A DNA stretch of 64,000 bases from Taiwanofungus camphoratus. Lineage: Eukaryota; Basidiomycota; Agaricomycetes; Polyporales; Taiwanofungaceae. The stretch lies in NCBI GenBank assembly GCA_003999685.1, contig CP021224.1, positions 1,550,001-1,614,000 on the forward strand. Direction: 5' to 3'. A program made the position numbers and the translations under genes. Each line of letters starts with the position of its first letter. Position 1 is the stretch's first letter. Shown piece after piece: positions 34,434-46,482 of this stretch. The notes below the pieces were generated by a model. The model did no database searches and was not told the DNA's origin. It saw only the letters and a list, made by a program, of their open reading frames with translations.

Positions 34434-37393
34434 TTACCCACGTCTCCGGCCACGCTTTCCCAAGCGCGATCCACCGCGACTGGAAGGCCGAGTATCTTGA
34501 GAGGGCTGACCGGGGTGAGAGGATTGACCACCAGTAGCTGGTTGACGGTAATTACAGGCCTGGTCACGCTCAGAAGCTCGTCCTTGGTTAGTCGGCTGAC
34601 TGCGGTTAGAAGACTGACCCTGGATAGAAGTGTGACCACGAGGTCGACGTCGACCACGGCCGGTGGACGGACCATGATTGGAGGAGGGCTGGTCTCGATC
34701 AGAATACTGGTCATGGCCGGGAAGGGCCTCGCGCCTGGGGCGTTTCCTAGCAGGTGTTGGCGAAGCTGGTATATCTTGTAGAGATGATGCAGATGATGAA
34801 GAGCTCGCCGGACCTTGTGTGCATTCTCTTACGACCTGCACCTCCGGTGAATGGTGATCCCATTGCCCGCAAGAGTCTTGTCGACGTCGTTCCTCTTCCT
34901 TCTCGCGAAGACGGCAGTATTCCTCGGTGGCATCGACGGGTTGATCATTCAGCTGCTTTTCTATACTTTCAAACGCAGCAGTAACCTTGTTGTATATAGC
35001 CATGTCGAGCTCGCGACTCTCATCGATATATGTATCAAGTAGAATTTGGTAGAAATCAGAAAGAAGGGGTACCAGTGGTCGGTAATAGTCAGTCACGTTC
35101 TTCAAGACGCTTGCAGTGAAATCCGGTCGGTATCGAAAGAAACCGAGTTTGGTTGATACCAATAAATTATCCGGGCTTTCGAAAAGATCCGCAAATACTT
35201 GACGGAGGGCTTTGTTTTTGGGCTGATAGTCTTTGCGCATGAGTTTGGTTCGGTGTCTTGCTGGGCTATCCCTACTTATGCAAAGCCAAACAAGGCACCA
35301 AAAGAAGCTTTCCAAATCATGAATAAAGCTGTGTTTTGGCACCTCGGGCCCTTGAGAGCTGTCATGGCTAAGTGTCTCTTCATGGATAAACATTGGCTTC
35401 CGTCCTAAAATTTCTGGGGACATGAACGGATGTGTTCCCTAGGCAAGATGAACATCAGCATCAACTACTGTAATGAACACCAACGTAGATTTACTATGGT
35501 AGGATCGCCAGCAAGTGGCATATGTCCTTCCCGGATGGCAATCTCGTAGTTGATCAAAACGCCTCGGCGACCACGCTCGCTTTTGCTAGTTATCAAATTA
35601 TTCCCTACACTGATATCGCGATGAAGTACACCCTTTTGTACCGAATTTCGGTGTCCTGTATTGATGATACATTGACATCTCAATCATTTCATACACTCGC
35701 AGACCGTGTAAAATCCGCACCTATGATGGCATCTCGAAACACTTCGACAGTCTCCAAAACGGACTTTGCAAATATCACAGGCCACCCATAGGTTTTCATT
35801 ACAAGTCTGGAATGTGTTCTTCCGCGAGGTAGCACATCCTGAAACGGGATTCCAGGAGGAAGCTCTTCTGGCAAATACTCTAGAAATACTGTACACCGGG
35901 TGACACCATAGCGCTCTCCGCCGGGAGAGCTCCTGAGGGTTTGCGCTTTCTTCTGGGCGACATCTTGCTTGGCATATCTATGACTCGAGGCTTGCCTTTG
36001 GTATGTAAATTTTGGCGAATGAGGGTCTCTGTTGTGCGCTGCTCTCCGTCCACAGTCACCACGCAATAGGAATACATTTCGGCTACGCCTTCACAATGTC
36101 CGATTTGCACGTATGATGCACCCTCAAGGTCCCGCCTGTCATCGCGCCAAGTGTCCTTGACGATGTAAACCTAAATTCACAATAAAAACGTCATTACTCC
36201 AGTGTCGACATAAAAAAAATAAGCTAGTCACTTCTCGATCTTCCTCTGGTAGATGCATGTCTTTCTCGTGCCATGCTTTCCATATCCGCGTTGCTCGACC
36301 ACGAATAACTTCTCTACATGCAACGCTCATAGGCTTCCATAACACAAACCTCTCGAATACGTTCGAATGCATTTTGCATGAATCGTCAGCCCGCGGTTTA
36401 GGCGTGTCGATCGTCTAATAGCGTGGAGCTGGCGACTCTGCATACATCAACTTGTATGATAACTTCGCTTCAGACCGAAGCAGTTCAGGCGAGGCAAAGA
36501 CATTGCGCTTTTCTAGAGCCCGCAGCGAAGTGTCCCACCCTAGTCTTGATGGTGAGAGCAGGCAGAGCAAGGCAACAACACGTATTAGTTTCTTTGGCTC
36601 CTAACAAAATGGATGACCAGTGTCAGATCATAATAGCGAGGACGCATGAGGGAACATTACTTGGTGTATGTCAAACACCTCTGCCCCTAAGACACCCGAC
36701 CGATCTGCAATGTATATATACAAGTTCTTCTGGGCGAGCATTAGACCAAACACGAAGCGTCGGTCAACAGACTCATGAAACACTTGACATTGATGTTGGA
36801 GAAGTTGTAAGAGCACTGGTCCATGAGTGGATGATTTCTTCACATCCATCGGAACATGAATCCGATCCCAAGTAGGTCGTGGATCATCGACTTTTCTTCT
36901 CTTCCGACTGCGAGAGCTCAGACTGTTCGTGGCCTCCGGGAAGTTCACAGTGGCCATGATATCAAGTCTCATGTCGGTGGCTTTGGAATCAAGAAACGTC
37001 GGAGAGCGAGTTGGATTAGAAACCAATGGGAAGCTTTGGTTCACGACAGCAATCCATGACGAAATTGGCAATGTTGACGAATGGTTCATACAACAAAGCC
37101 TCGTGGTCAGCGGTCTTGAGGATGTCGGTCCAATGCTTGCCCCTGCGGGAGTGGCGACAAGGCTTTACAGAACATGCTCTTTCATAGATCGTGTTAACGA
37201 CACGAGATAGGATGTTGAATAGCGTGTCCAAGAACTCCGGTGTATCAGAGAAGACGGAATGCGCCAACTCACCGTGAAGCTCTCGTTCAACTTGAGCGAT
37301 TTGTGCTTTGGGATTCTCAAAGTCAAGTTGATTGGCAGTAACTTTGCTGTTGTCATGATTTGATGTATTAGCTATGGCTCGCACCGACGACAT
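34434..37393 (-). pseudogene. FunK1 kinase, gene D (inverted partner of gene B)
   Basis: Homology to gene B covers all five exons. The start MSSVRAIANTSN is at 37393 and exon 5 runs from 35423 to 34434. Damage: a 5-bp deletion near 37020 relative to B shifts exon 1 after EPKLPI; a TAG replaces a Trp codon near 36420 in exon 2; a 2-bp insertion near 35975 shifts exon 3; and the conserved Asp of the DFG-equivalent LIDYE is Asn (LINYE, about 35560), which would impair metal binding. Exon 5 is open and keeps the complete Arg/Ser/Gln/Gly-rich tail (TGRGRRRPRGH, then repeats such as QSSNRSQPTNQGRASERDQ) that gene B has lost. No functional kinase is expected. Confidence 0.8.
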
Positions 37394-37750
37394 ACCCTGA
37401 GTTGTTGGTGATTTGACTCATCTCGTTGAAAGTGCATCCCACTTCATAGTGATGAGTCGGATGGCCACAAAAATGTACAATTGCGGCAGACGGCGATGTT
37501 CAACTTCAGGCCACATTGCCGTCCTACCAAAATCAATGACAACTGCCTTTTAGAGTCAGGACGATGACTACGACAGCTCATCAAAGCAATGTTTACTGAG
37601 TACTCATATTATACGAAAGCAGCACATGTGGAATCATGCATACAAAGCAAAGGATCGCAATTCATTATCCACATCCTCACCTCTCAATGGTCTGCCACGC
37701 CTCTTCGTATTGGTTTTCCACCACTGCGTATCAGATGTGTGCCCATACGA
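37394..37750. other. Spacer between FunK1 D and E
   Basis: This 357-bp non-coding stretch corresponds to 15340-15684 on the other arm but is more diverged than the arm further out. It should hold the promoter of D and the terminator of E. Confidence 0.45.
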
Positions 37751-40480
37751 TCAGCGATTGAGAGGAAAATTCCTGATGTCGAGCATCTCCCCGGTTTTAG
37801 CTCGCTTCGACTGCGGAGTAGGTGATCCAGGTTCTTCAAGGTAGGTGGGCAATGTTGGCGGGGGAGTTGGCGGATCCTGTGTCTCAACGGCCGTCTTCTG
37901 TGTCCCGGCGGCCGTCTTCTGTGTCTTAGGCGAAGACAAATCCCAATGTCCTTGCAAGTCCCGATGTCGTCGTGCCTCCTCATGTTCCCTCAATTCCGCG
38001 TACTCTTTTTCAGCATCTGCAGGTCTCTTTTCCAACTCGTCCTCCATCGTCTGGAATGCATTTATGACGGCCTCGTAGATTTCGACGTCGAAATTGCGTT
38101 TCTCATCGGCGTACGCTTTGACCAAGATGTCATAGAACTTCTCCAAAAGGGGTAAAAGGTGTTCGCACCAATCCGTAACATGGTTTATGACCACCGAACC
38201 GAATTCTTCGTCGTGTCTGAGTACCTTCCATTTCATCAAAACCAGCTCACGGTCAGTCCCTTCAAACAGTCCCTTGAATGTTTCGCAAAACCCATCGTCC
38301 GTGGAGTTTGGGGTTATGAGCTCTTCCCGGCGCCTTGCTGGGCCGCTCCGAGACATGCAAAGCCAGACCAGAACCCAGAAGAAACTCTCTAGGTCATGAA
38401 TGAAGTCGTGTTTCGGCTGTAATTGCGGCATTGTCTTAGGACGTTTTAGGTTGCCCTCTCGTTTGCTGTAGGCCCAAAGAGGACTTTTTCCCAGTATTTC
38501 GGGGGATATGAATGGACGTGTGCCCTGTATAAAAATAAAGTCATTAAACATATGATTGACGGTGTCGTGATTGATATACCGATAAGGGATCATCGAGGAG
38601 CGGTTCACGACCAGAATTGAGTATAATCGCATTTTCGTAGTCAATCAAAATTCCTCGATAGCCAGGTATAGGTTTGGAGGCGATTAATATATTCCCTATG
38701 CTGATATCTCGATGCAGCACGTTCCTCTGGAAGGAGTTACGGTGGCCTGAAAAATGAAATCGCTAGCATGCTTGTGTCAACACTTCGGTATAGCCAAAGG
38801 TGACTCACCGACAATAGCATCCTTAAATGCCCCTACCATCTCGAGAAGTGACTTCGCGAACTTGATTGGCCAACCATACGTTTTCATCACCAGCCTAGAG
38901 TGTGTTTTCCCACGAGGTTGTACATCCTTTAGTTGTATCCCTTCGGGTAAGGATTCCCTTGGCACGTAATCCTGGTCAATGTAATACGTGACACTGTGCC
39001 ACTCTTCACCAGGAGAGTGGATGGGGTACCGAGGCACTTGCTTCTGCCTTGCATCTATGGCGATAGGAGTTCCTTCTGGTGCCAAGTCGCGTCGAATTAG
39101 GTTCCGAGTCGTATCGAGCTGCTCGTCTACCATGACTGCACAATATGAATGCAATTTCGCAACACCTTCACAGTCGCCAATTTCCGCGTACAGTTTGCCC
39201 TCGAGATCGCGCCTGTCATCCCTCCAAGTATCTTTCACGATATATATCTATCAAGTAAAAGTACGATGAGTTCGAACATGGATAATCAACAGTTAGATGG
39301 CCGTACCTCACGTTCACTTTCAGGCAAGCCCATATCTTTCTCATGCCAAGCTTTCCAAACACGAGTGGCTCGCCCGCGGATCACCTCTGCTCGCGAAAGG
39401 CTAATAGACTTCCACAAAATAAACGTCTCCATGACGTCTGCCTGCATCTCCACTGGGTTGCCTTCCTTCTGCATTGGCATTTGAACCACCCAATAACATT
39501 CAACCGGGTTCCCCACCGAGTAGTCATGTTCGTATGAGGGCTTCGAAGCGGAAGCCGAGAATACCGATGGACGCTCGAGTGCTTGCTTCGGTATAGCGCG
39601 CATGGTAGTGTCCCATCCGAGTTGGGATGCTGGAAGGGTTGCTATTGCAGCAATGACACGTATGAGCTTGTGAGGCTCCTGCAGGTGAAGCCGTCAGTGT
39701 CGGGGTCGGCAATACATATAATTGACCTACCGTGTGCATATCAAACATCTCCGAGCCAAGGACTCCAGAACGGTCCGCCAAATAGACATAAAGATTTCTC
39801 GCAGCTAGGACCAACCCGTAAACAAAGCGTCGATCATGGGATTCGTAGAAAACTTGTCGTTGGTATCCCAGAAGTTGAAGAAGAGCTGGTGCTTCAGACT
39901 GAGCTTTCTTCACTTCCATTGGAACGTGAATGCGAGACCACGGTGCCTTTGGAGGCGACTTCTTCGCCTCTACCTCTGGTCCTGGCTCAGGAAAGTTCAG
40001 AACAGCGACTATGTCAGGCTTCAGGTCCGCAGCCTTTGTATCTGAGAGGGCAGGAGAACGGTTAGGGTCGGAGAGCCACCGGACTGGGAGTTTGCTGGAT
40101 GTGGTGCAAGACTGTGTGATGAAATTGGCAACATTTACGAATGGCTCATAGAGTAAAGCCTCCTGACGTATTGTCTTCTCTCTAGGAAACCCATTCCAGA
40201 GGGTCTCCTTGACACTATACACCGGAGGGTTCATGGAGCAAGCCTTCCTGTAGATTTCCTCAACAAGCGAGGGGCAGACAGGAAAGAATGTGTCGAGAAA
40301 GTGCGGGGTGCTCGAGAAGACAGAATATCGGAGCTCATCGCGAAGTTCAGCATTGACTTGATGAGCAAGGGTCTTATACTCGGCCTGCTGAGAATGAGTG
40401 GTCTCACTTCTGTTTTTGCCCAAAGGTGTATTTTGCCAAATCAGACGGGGAAGACGCTTGATGTCAGGAGCCGACGACAT
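37751..40480 (-). CDS. FunK1 protein kinase, gene E (inverted twin of A)
   Basis: By mirror symmetry with gene A the exons are 40480-39731, 39678-39307, 39247-38809, 38746-38580 and 38524-37751 (833 aa), all open. Exons 1-4 translate identically to gene A. Kinase motifs VLHRDISIGN, LIDYENA and SPEIL are present. In exon 5 a block of about 125 bp (38122-38245) differs strongly from A, while both sides are nearly identical. The tail is intact (TQKTAAGTQKTAVETQDPP, then LPTYLEEPGSPTPQSKRAK) because the miniature element that ends gene A early is absent. If either twin works, E is the better candidate for the ancestral form. Confidence 0.86.
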
Positions 40481-42767
40481 ACCCGGAACCAGGGGAGGTT
40501 TCAGTTAGCTCATCGAAAGAACGCTTCATATTAAGCTACGGACAGCCGCAGTGCCACAACGATATCTTGACCAAAGGAGCATGAACGGACCGCAGGTCAG
40601 AGCAAACGCTCTAGCACGGGAGACGGCACTCCATATCTCACCTTAAAATATGCTCGGCAAATACCATTGCATATTGTGACCAATGCTGAGAGCTTTATTC
40701 ACGCGGCATATGGTTCTGCAAACTCTAGATATGTTATTCACGAGTCATAAATTCTAGGGCGCAATTTATAAATTCTTATTGTTCTAATATATAGCATTTG
40801 CCGGTTCAAATATGTGAACACCTGATAGCGTTACGCATATGGTAAATGTGGTGTTCTATATGGCATCGACCCATATGTTCTCCCAATTTTATGAATATGC
40901 AAGCTTGGATTATTCTGAATTTGTCCACTCACTGATGTTAGGATATGCTACAACTAAATACATAAAGAGATATTATAAATGTGGATTTACATATGTCAGG
41001 GTGTGATAGTGATTGGCACATGCAGAATATGTAGACACCACAAATTGAGCGGTCCACTGAGCGGTCCACTGAGGTTAACTTAAGAGGCCAAACCATGTTT
41101 CGCAAACGCACCAGATGGCTCTAAGTACAGTGCATTTTGTTCGCACGTCTAAGGCCATTGTTCTACAGGCCGGGAACTGGTTTTGCTGTAGTAGAGTGAT
41201 CTTACCATGCAGCACTAGCCAGACAGAATCTACCAGGGGCACAAGCTCAAGCTCAAGTCCCGAAGCACAATCAACACAGACAGAGATACATTTGCAGGTA
41301 TAAATGTAAAAAGAGATACAGAGAACTACACTATGTGTGGAAGCAACAGAGCATTTGTCAAAGCATGAGCGCAACATAAGAAAATGAGGGCAACCGGAAG
41401 ACTATCTATCTATCTCCTCCTGGGCTTTACCCTTGGATCGACAATCCATACCAGATTCCTTTGATCTTCCGGTATTTTCTGACGATTACCATCCACCTGC
41501 AACATCCACAGACCCTCTTGCCTAGAATTTTGACTACTTGTTGCCTTGTCTATTAATCCTGCATTGGGACTGGTGATAGTTATTGCAAGGGCTCCAGTGC
41601 AAGCTAGAGAATGTTTCAAGTAGCAAGGGGGGACCCACAACAGCATCACCGACAATCATGTCTTGAACTCCACAGCCATCTTACCATCTCGGGGTAGAAG
41701 GCCAGGGACAGTGTTCACCCACGTACCTTCGTGCCTGCCATCTTCGAAGCCCACAACACCCTGTTCTTTGTGGGGCTTGGTATTGATGAGCTGCGTCGGC
41801 ACAACGTACGTCTCTAGTGCACAGGCAAATGTCAGCAGTAAGAGCCACTCTGCAGTTCCAGCTGCCAAGATATATATCAATGTCAGTCAACATCTACACA
41901 AAACATCAGTACTCACGTGTGGGTATGAAATCCATGGGCACAACTGGTGCTTCTGGTGTCCATTTGTGAAGTAATGAATGCAGGTCTGATGAACCTGGCA
42001 TTCAAGAGGATGGATCCCACGTGGGATCAACGGCCAACACTGACAACGATTCAGCAGATGCTTCAAGTTTGAGGACAGAGGACTGGGGAGTGGAGGGCTG
42101 GGGAGTAGAGGGCCGAGGAGTAGAGGGCCGAGGAGTGGAGGGCCGAGGAGTGGAAGGCCCAGGAAATTGTGCCCCCACACCCTCAGACCTGATTTGAATT
42201 GATGGGTCGAGAGGGAGAAGTCGACTGCCATGGGACCTGAGCGGATATACATCAGCATCCATTTCAATGTTAAAAGTGGGATACATATACCAGAACGCTA
42301 GCTGCAAGAAAGAAAATGCATACAACTGTCCAACTGGTGTCACCATCTCGACATCAATTGTCGAGACATTGACACTTTTAATGTATCCCAGATAGCCCTT
42401 GAACAGGCCTGAGATGACCTGGACCATCTGCATAATCCATGGATTATGCATCAGACAGTTAGAGAATAAGTGCATATCGCTCAGTACGCTCTCTGGATTC
42501 GCAAAAGTTAGTTGTGGGTCATGCCATGTAACATCGTCTTACAACACTTCGACCTGTGAGAATGAATGTTAGTAGTTATAGAAGGTTTCAAAAAAAAAGG
42601 TGCACACTCTCATCTGTGTGGCACTCAGCAAATGTCAAGTCTGCCGTGCCTACAACTATGACGATACCCTCTCACCCGTACTGAGCACCTGCTTGTACTC
42701 TCACATTGTCACCAACTTTGAAGTGGCGCTGCAAGCATCCAAGAGGCACCAAAACAATGTTGACTGC
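37899..42767. repeat. Long inverted duplication, right arm
   Basis: Mirror of 10000-14868 (coordinates sum to 52767). It carries most of FunK1 gene E, the spacer, and the 3' half of Spt5-like copy 3. The near-identical tract runs from about 38245 to 42340. Confidence 0.9.
40481..41063. other. AT-rich spacer upstream of FunK1 gene E
   Basis: Same sequence as 11704-12286 in reverse. It is non-coding and presumably contains the promoter of gene E. Confidence 0.6.
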
Positions 42768-44045
42768 AACATCTTCACCTCGTATATCGACCGTGTCCAG
42801 ACCAATTTCCGCAATCCCATCTGTTAGTGTCAAGATATGACCTTGAAGACCTGTCTGCTTGTCAGAAATGATTCTCACCCGATCTCTTTGAGCCATGGCT
42901 GCTTGAGAATTTGCAACAGCCAGCCTGCGCAATGCATCCCAGGATACAAACAAGGCTTGAGTGAAGACTGTAAATTCCTCCTGACTTGCTCAAATGTCGT
43001 GGATATGAAGCGCTGTCGCCAGTTGGCAGAGTCTGATGAAACCATCTTGATATATGTCTTGATGAAAAGTATATTTCCTGCTGCTTGCCAGCACTGCATT
43101 GTCACTGTGGATTCTCTGAGTTTCCTGTATGTCGAACAGAGCAGGAACAGGACAATCACGCTTACCATGTTCACCCTGTTTCCGCTTTTGCCGTGCGTGG
43201 GTGCTCAAACACGGTACCACCCAAAGCTCAGTGTCCGACTCATTATCAACCAAAGTTACATATGCAAGGTCACCTTTGTACCTGCCCTGCTGTACCCTGA
43301 CCCAAGAATCTGATAGAATGTCATGACAAGAGTACCGCATTTTCAATAATACAGCCCGTTCTTCCAATGGCACAACAGTGTATTCACGGTTTGCAAGACA
43401 GGAACCCATAATGTCCAGAAGTGCCCCCTGGATTGTAGCGGCCTCCACATACAAGTGGCCGACTATGCCAGGGAGCATGAAAATTGATATGATTGTGAAC
43501 TGACATGAGGGAGTGAAGGAAGAGTTGAGGACGCATTGGAACGCATCCTTCTCCATCTTGGGCTAGAAAATGAGTTAGTATGAGCAATGAAATCACTAAA
43601 GATAAACTTACCTTGACGTTGATGATCCACAAGGAAGGATTATTCAGGGTTGGCAGAAGCACATGTGAAGGAAGAGACTCCTCCACCCACCATCGGAACG
43701 TTGCACGAGAAGTATGTCAATACCTCTCAACAAGTCGCTGTGTAAGAGCCTCCGCAGACTCCTCAAGAACCTCTCTACTCGCCAGCCTCCTCATCTCACT
43801 ATATTCCAGGTCGATAGTACCATGATCAATAAAATCTGCAGTAAACCGCTAGATGATTATGTGTCTTGTAACGGGTTTAGGACCCACCAGTCTCATCCTC
43901 CTCTTCCTCGCTGGAGTCGCTGTCGTGCTTGTTCACTTGTGCTTCAACGTCAAGAAAGCGTGAAGTTGAGTCCTAAGTGGCGACTATCAGTATATCGTGC
44001 CAGGATACCTGATGGACTCACCAATCTGGGTCTCTTATTAGACAT
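41410..44045 (-). CDS. Spt5-like NGN/KOW protein, copy 3 (full length, possibly decayed)
   Basis: This is the only copy with both ends. It starts MSNKRPRL (44045) before a GTGAGT donor. An acidic exon follows (SDSSEEEEDETG, about 43890-43975), then a helical stretch (LASREVLEESAEALTQRL, about 43800). The start of an NGN-type domain (NPSLWIINVK, about 43620) is split by an intron from its remainder (PGIVGHLYVEAATIQGAL, about 43470). Next come a KOW motif (SWVRVQQGRYKGDLAYVTLV, about 43270), further KOW-like segments near 42700 (VGDNVRVQAGAQYG) and 42400, the RPSTP repeat stretch, and a C-terminal exon ending at 41410. The layout parallels Spt5, which travels with RNA polymerase II, but it is shorter and part of a multiplied fungal family. 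A TGA after AQYG may be a stop or intronic, so activity is uncertain; exon joins are approximate. Confidence 0.6.
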
Positions 44046-45014
44046 TATGCTGATGAGACTTACGATGTGCGAAAAGGTGGAACAAGCAACATTCACCAAG
44101 AATTGCATGCTACAAGTTTAGGGCAAGACAGTTCAACCACCTTACCATAAATAGTGAAAATCTGCCGCCAGTTGAGAAGGAACTAGGTAGACATCGCCGA
44201 ATTGGAGGCATTCAGTAGCAATGGTGCCGAAAAGGATGAAGATGCACCAGTAGACCCAACTCCCCATAGGGGACGAGAAGACCTCCAGACCTTCAACGAC
44301 GCAAGCATGAATTCACCGCCTACAGCATTGAGCACCTGCAGGTTGGCATTGGCCATGGCACAACCCTGCCGTCAAACAACATCAGAGTGCCACAGACATT
44401 CATTGCTATGAATACATCTTACCATGTACTGAATTTATTATCTTTTATTATCTTTCACTAATGATTCTGGGTTGCTGAACTTTATTAACTAACACTATTT
44501 CATTTCTAGCTACTTAAGAAGGAAAGTAATGGTATACCAAGGTGTTGTAGCGGACCACTGGTGACAGCGCCAAAGTGCCACCACCAGTGGTGAGAGAGAT
44601 GATGAGAAAAGGAAAGAAAAAGAGAAAGCGTGATGTGCGAAGAACATGGTGATGAGTTTAGGGCAAGCAGAAGTGGCAAGCACGTGCTCAGTGGCTGCCA
44701 AAAGTCATGCGCAAGCCACTGGGTCGGTGTGCCATGAGCAGCTGAGCATGTGCACACCAGTGATACTTGCCCTAAACTTGCAACTTCAAATACCCTTCCT
44801 CTCCTGCTTTCATACTCTTTCTTCGATGTCTTGCATCATGTAGATAGTAACCAATAAGTCTTATGATGATTTTAATTTATAGTAGTGCATAAGTGTCTTT
44901 ATAATGCAATAAAAAAAAAAACATCATAAAGTTGATGATAATCTGATAGAAATGGTGATATAAAGGTATAGAAACACAAAAAGTAGTTGTAAGTAGGCCG
45001 CTTCCAATGTAGGT
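44046..45014. other. Non-coding stretch with inverted 13-mers
   Basis: AGTTTAGGGCAAG occurs at 44115-44127 and 44655-44667, and its complement at 44766-44778, giving either a 124-bp or a 664-bp inverted-end block. A near-palindrome CCACTGGTGACAGCG...CCACCAGTGG lies near 44553-44592. From 44800 on it is AT-rich. No gene is recognised. It should include the promoter of Spt5-like copy 3. Confidence 0.4.
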
Positions 45015-45585
45015 TGTCACAAGGCGGTAATGGTGCGAACATACATTTTTATTTCTTTTCACTATACCGGACTAGCAGGTCGTGTACACTTACAATTATC
45101 ACCATTATTCCTGACGGGCTGACCATCACCCGCTTAGTTATGGACTGTTCCTCAGAAGGGACCACTCGGGCCTCTGACTTATGGACGCTTAGGTGCTGGT
45201 ACCCGTGGGAGTGAGGGCTGGCTTGCCCTAAACCCACCATAGTACTTAAGGGGTTGGCTCACTGCGGAGCACCCCAATCTTGTCCTCCTTAGTTACACTG
45301 TGTACTTTGGTGCCATTATTACCATTTGTACTTTACGACTGGGCTTAGGCCCCTATATCTTCGTCTATTCAACGGGTCACCTTAGACCATCCATATCCTT
45401 GTGACTACACTAGGACTTAGGCTGTGACTTCGCCCGCAACTCTCTCGAGACTGTTGGGCTAGCGGTTGAAGACTTAGACGTGTACTCGTCATCAGCCAGG
45501 CTGACTCCTCGTTTACACTTCACGCCTGACTACTCAACAACTCCCCATCACAGTAGTCACCTACGGGCATAGACTCTCCGTAACA
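45015..45585 (+). mobile_element. Solo LTR of the chromovirus 1 family
   Basis: This 571-bp LTR closely matches that at 6552-7117 and ends in GTAACA. It is flanked by TAGGT (45010-45014) and TAGGC (45586-45590), a 5-bp target duplication with one later change. No internal sequence is present, so the element was lost by recombination between its LTRs. Confidence 0.85.
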
Positions 45586-46482
45586 TAGGCGGTCTACTTG
45601 ACTGAAATGGATGGCGGTCGCTGCAGGCCATGTAGAATTTTCTATAGATTGGGCCTTGAGGTGTGGCTACGGCGCGTGCATGCACAACAATTGCAGTGGT
45701 CAATTGGAGGTTTTGATACTGGTGCGTATGTTTTTTTTTGCCTGAATTCCAGATCCACTGAAGATTGACATTCAGATGCTTGTACGCTCTTTTGTTTGGT
45801 GTATTTGAAGTTCAATCAAGCATTTGTCTCAATTGTGAGTCCTCTCATGTTGTGTAGCCATGTCCGTCGTGCTGATGATGGTACCATTCTTTATTTTTCG
45901 CTATTCTATGTCTGGTCGGTACATTCTTGCAGTCAAAAGGAGCAGGATGACAGGAAGCCGAAGTGTATCAGCTTCATCAACCTTGTATGCTACAAATGCT
46001 ACAGTTTCTGATTGCATTGTTATGCCTAGTTCTTCATCTGAAACCGTCAAATCAGATTCAGATTATGATATGCATTCTATGAGTCCTACAGTCCAAATTA
46101 TGGCTGATGGATGGTATCATGCGGTATGTTTGGTATTTCGGTGTTTTCTTATCATTATTAAGATCACTATCGCATCTTAGACACCTCCAAGTCATGACTT
46201 AGCAGAAACGCAGCCTTCCATAAGTGTGACCGGGTGGCAGTCTTATGTGGTATGTTCATTTAATCAGAATATGTGTGTTTTATTGATCAAGTAGTATCTC
46301 ATCAGCCCGGGGATGGTGTTCAGGTTGAAGGTGATAGTGAGTGGGAAAAGGACGAAGTAGATTGAGCTTTGGAAGGTTAGCCTCACTCACTGTAGAGAAG
46401 AAACCTCTTTAATCATTTCTATTAGAAGAACAGATTACAAGTGCGAGAGCTTTCAAAGAAGGGGTGTCTACGGTAAGCCAGC
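45586..46482. other. Stretch upstream of the unknown repeated gene family member
   Basis: Plus-strand frames at 45796-46011 and 45860-46180 are Ser-rich with hydrophobic ends and match nothing I recognise. They may be 5' exons or the promoter of the following gene. Confidence 0.3.

Noticed and set aside
10000-42767. Giant cargo-carrying (Starship-like) transposon
   Set aside because: No tyrosine-recombinase captain gene or defined ends are seen; the enclosed genes are ordinary host genes.
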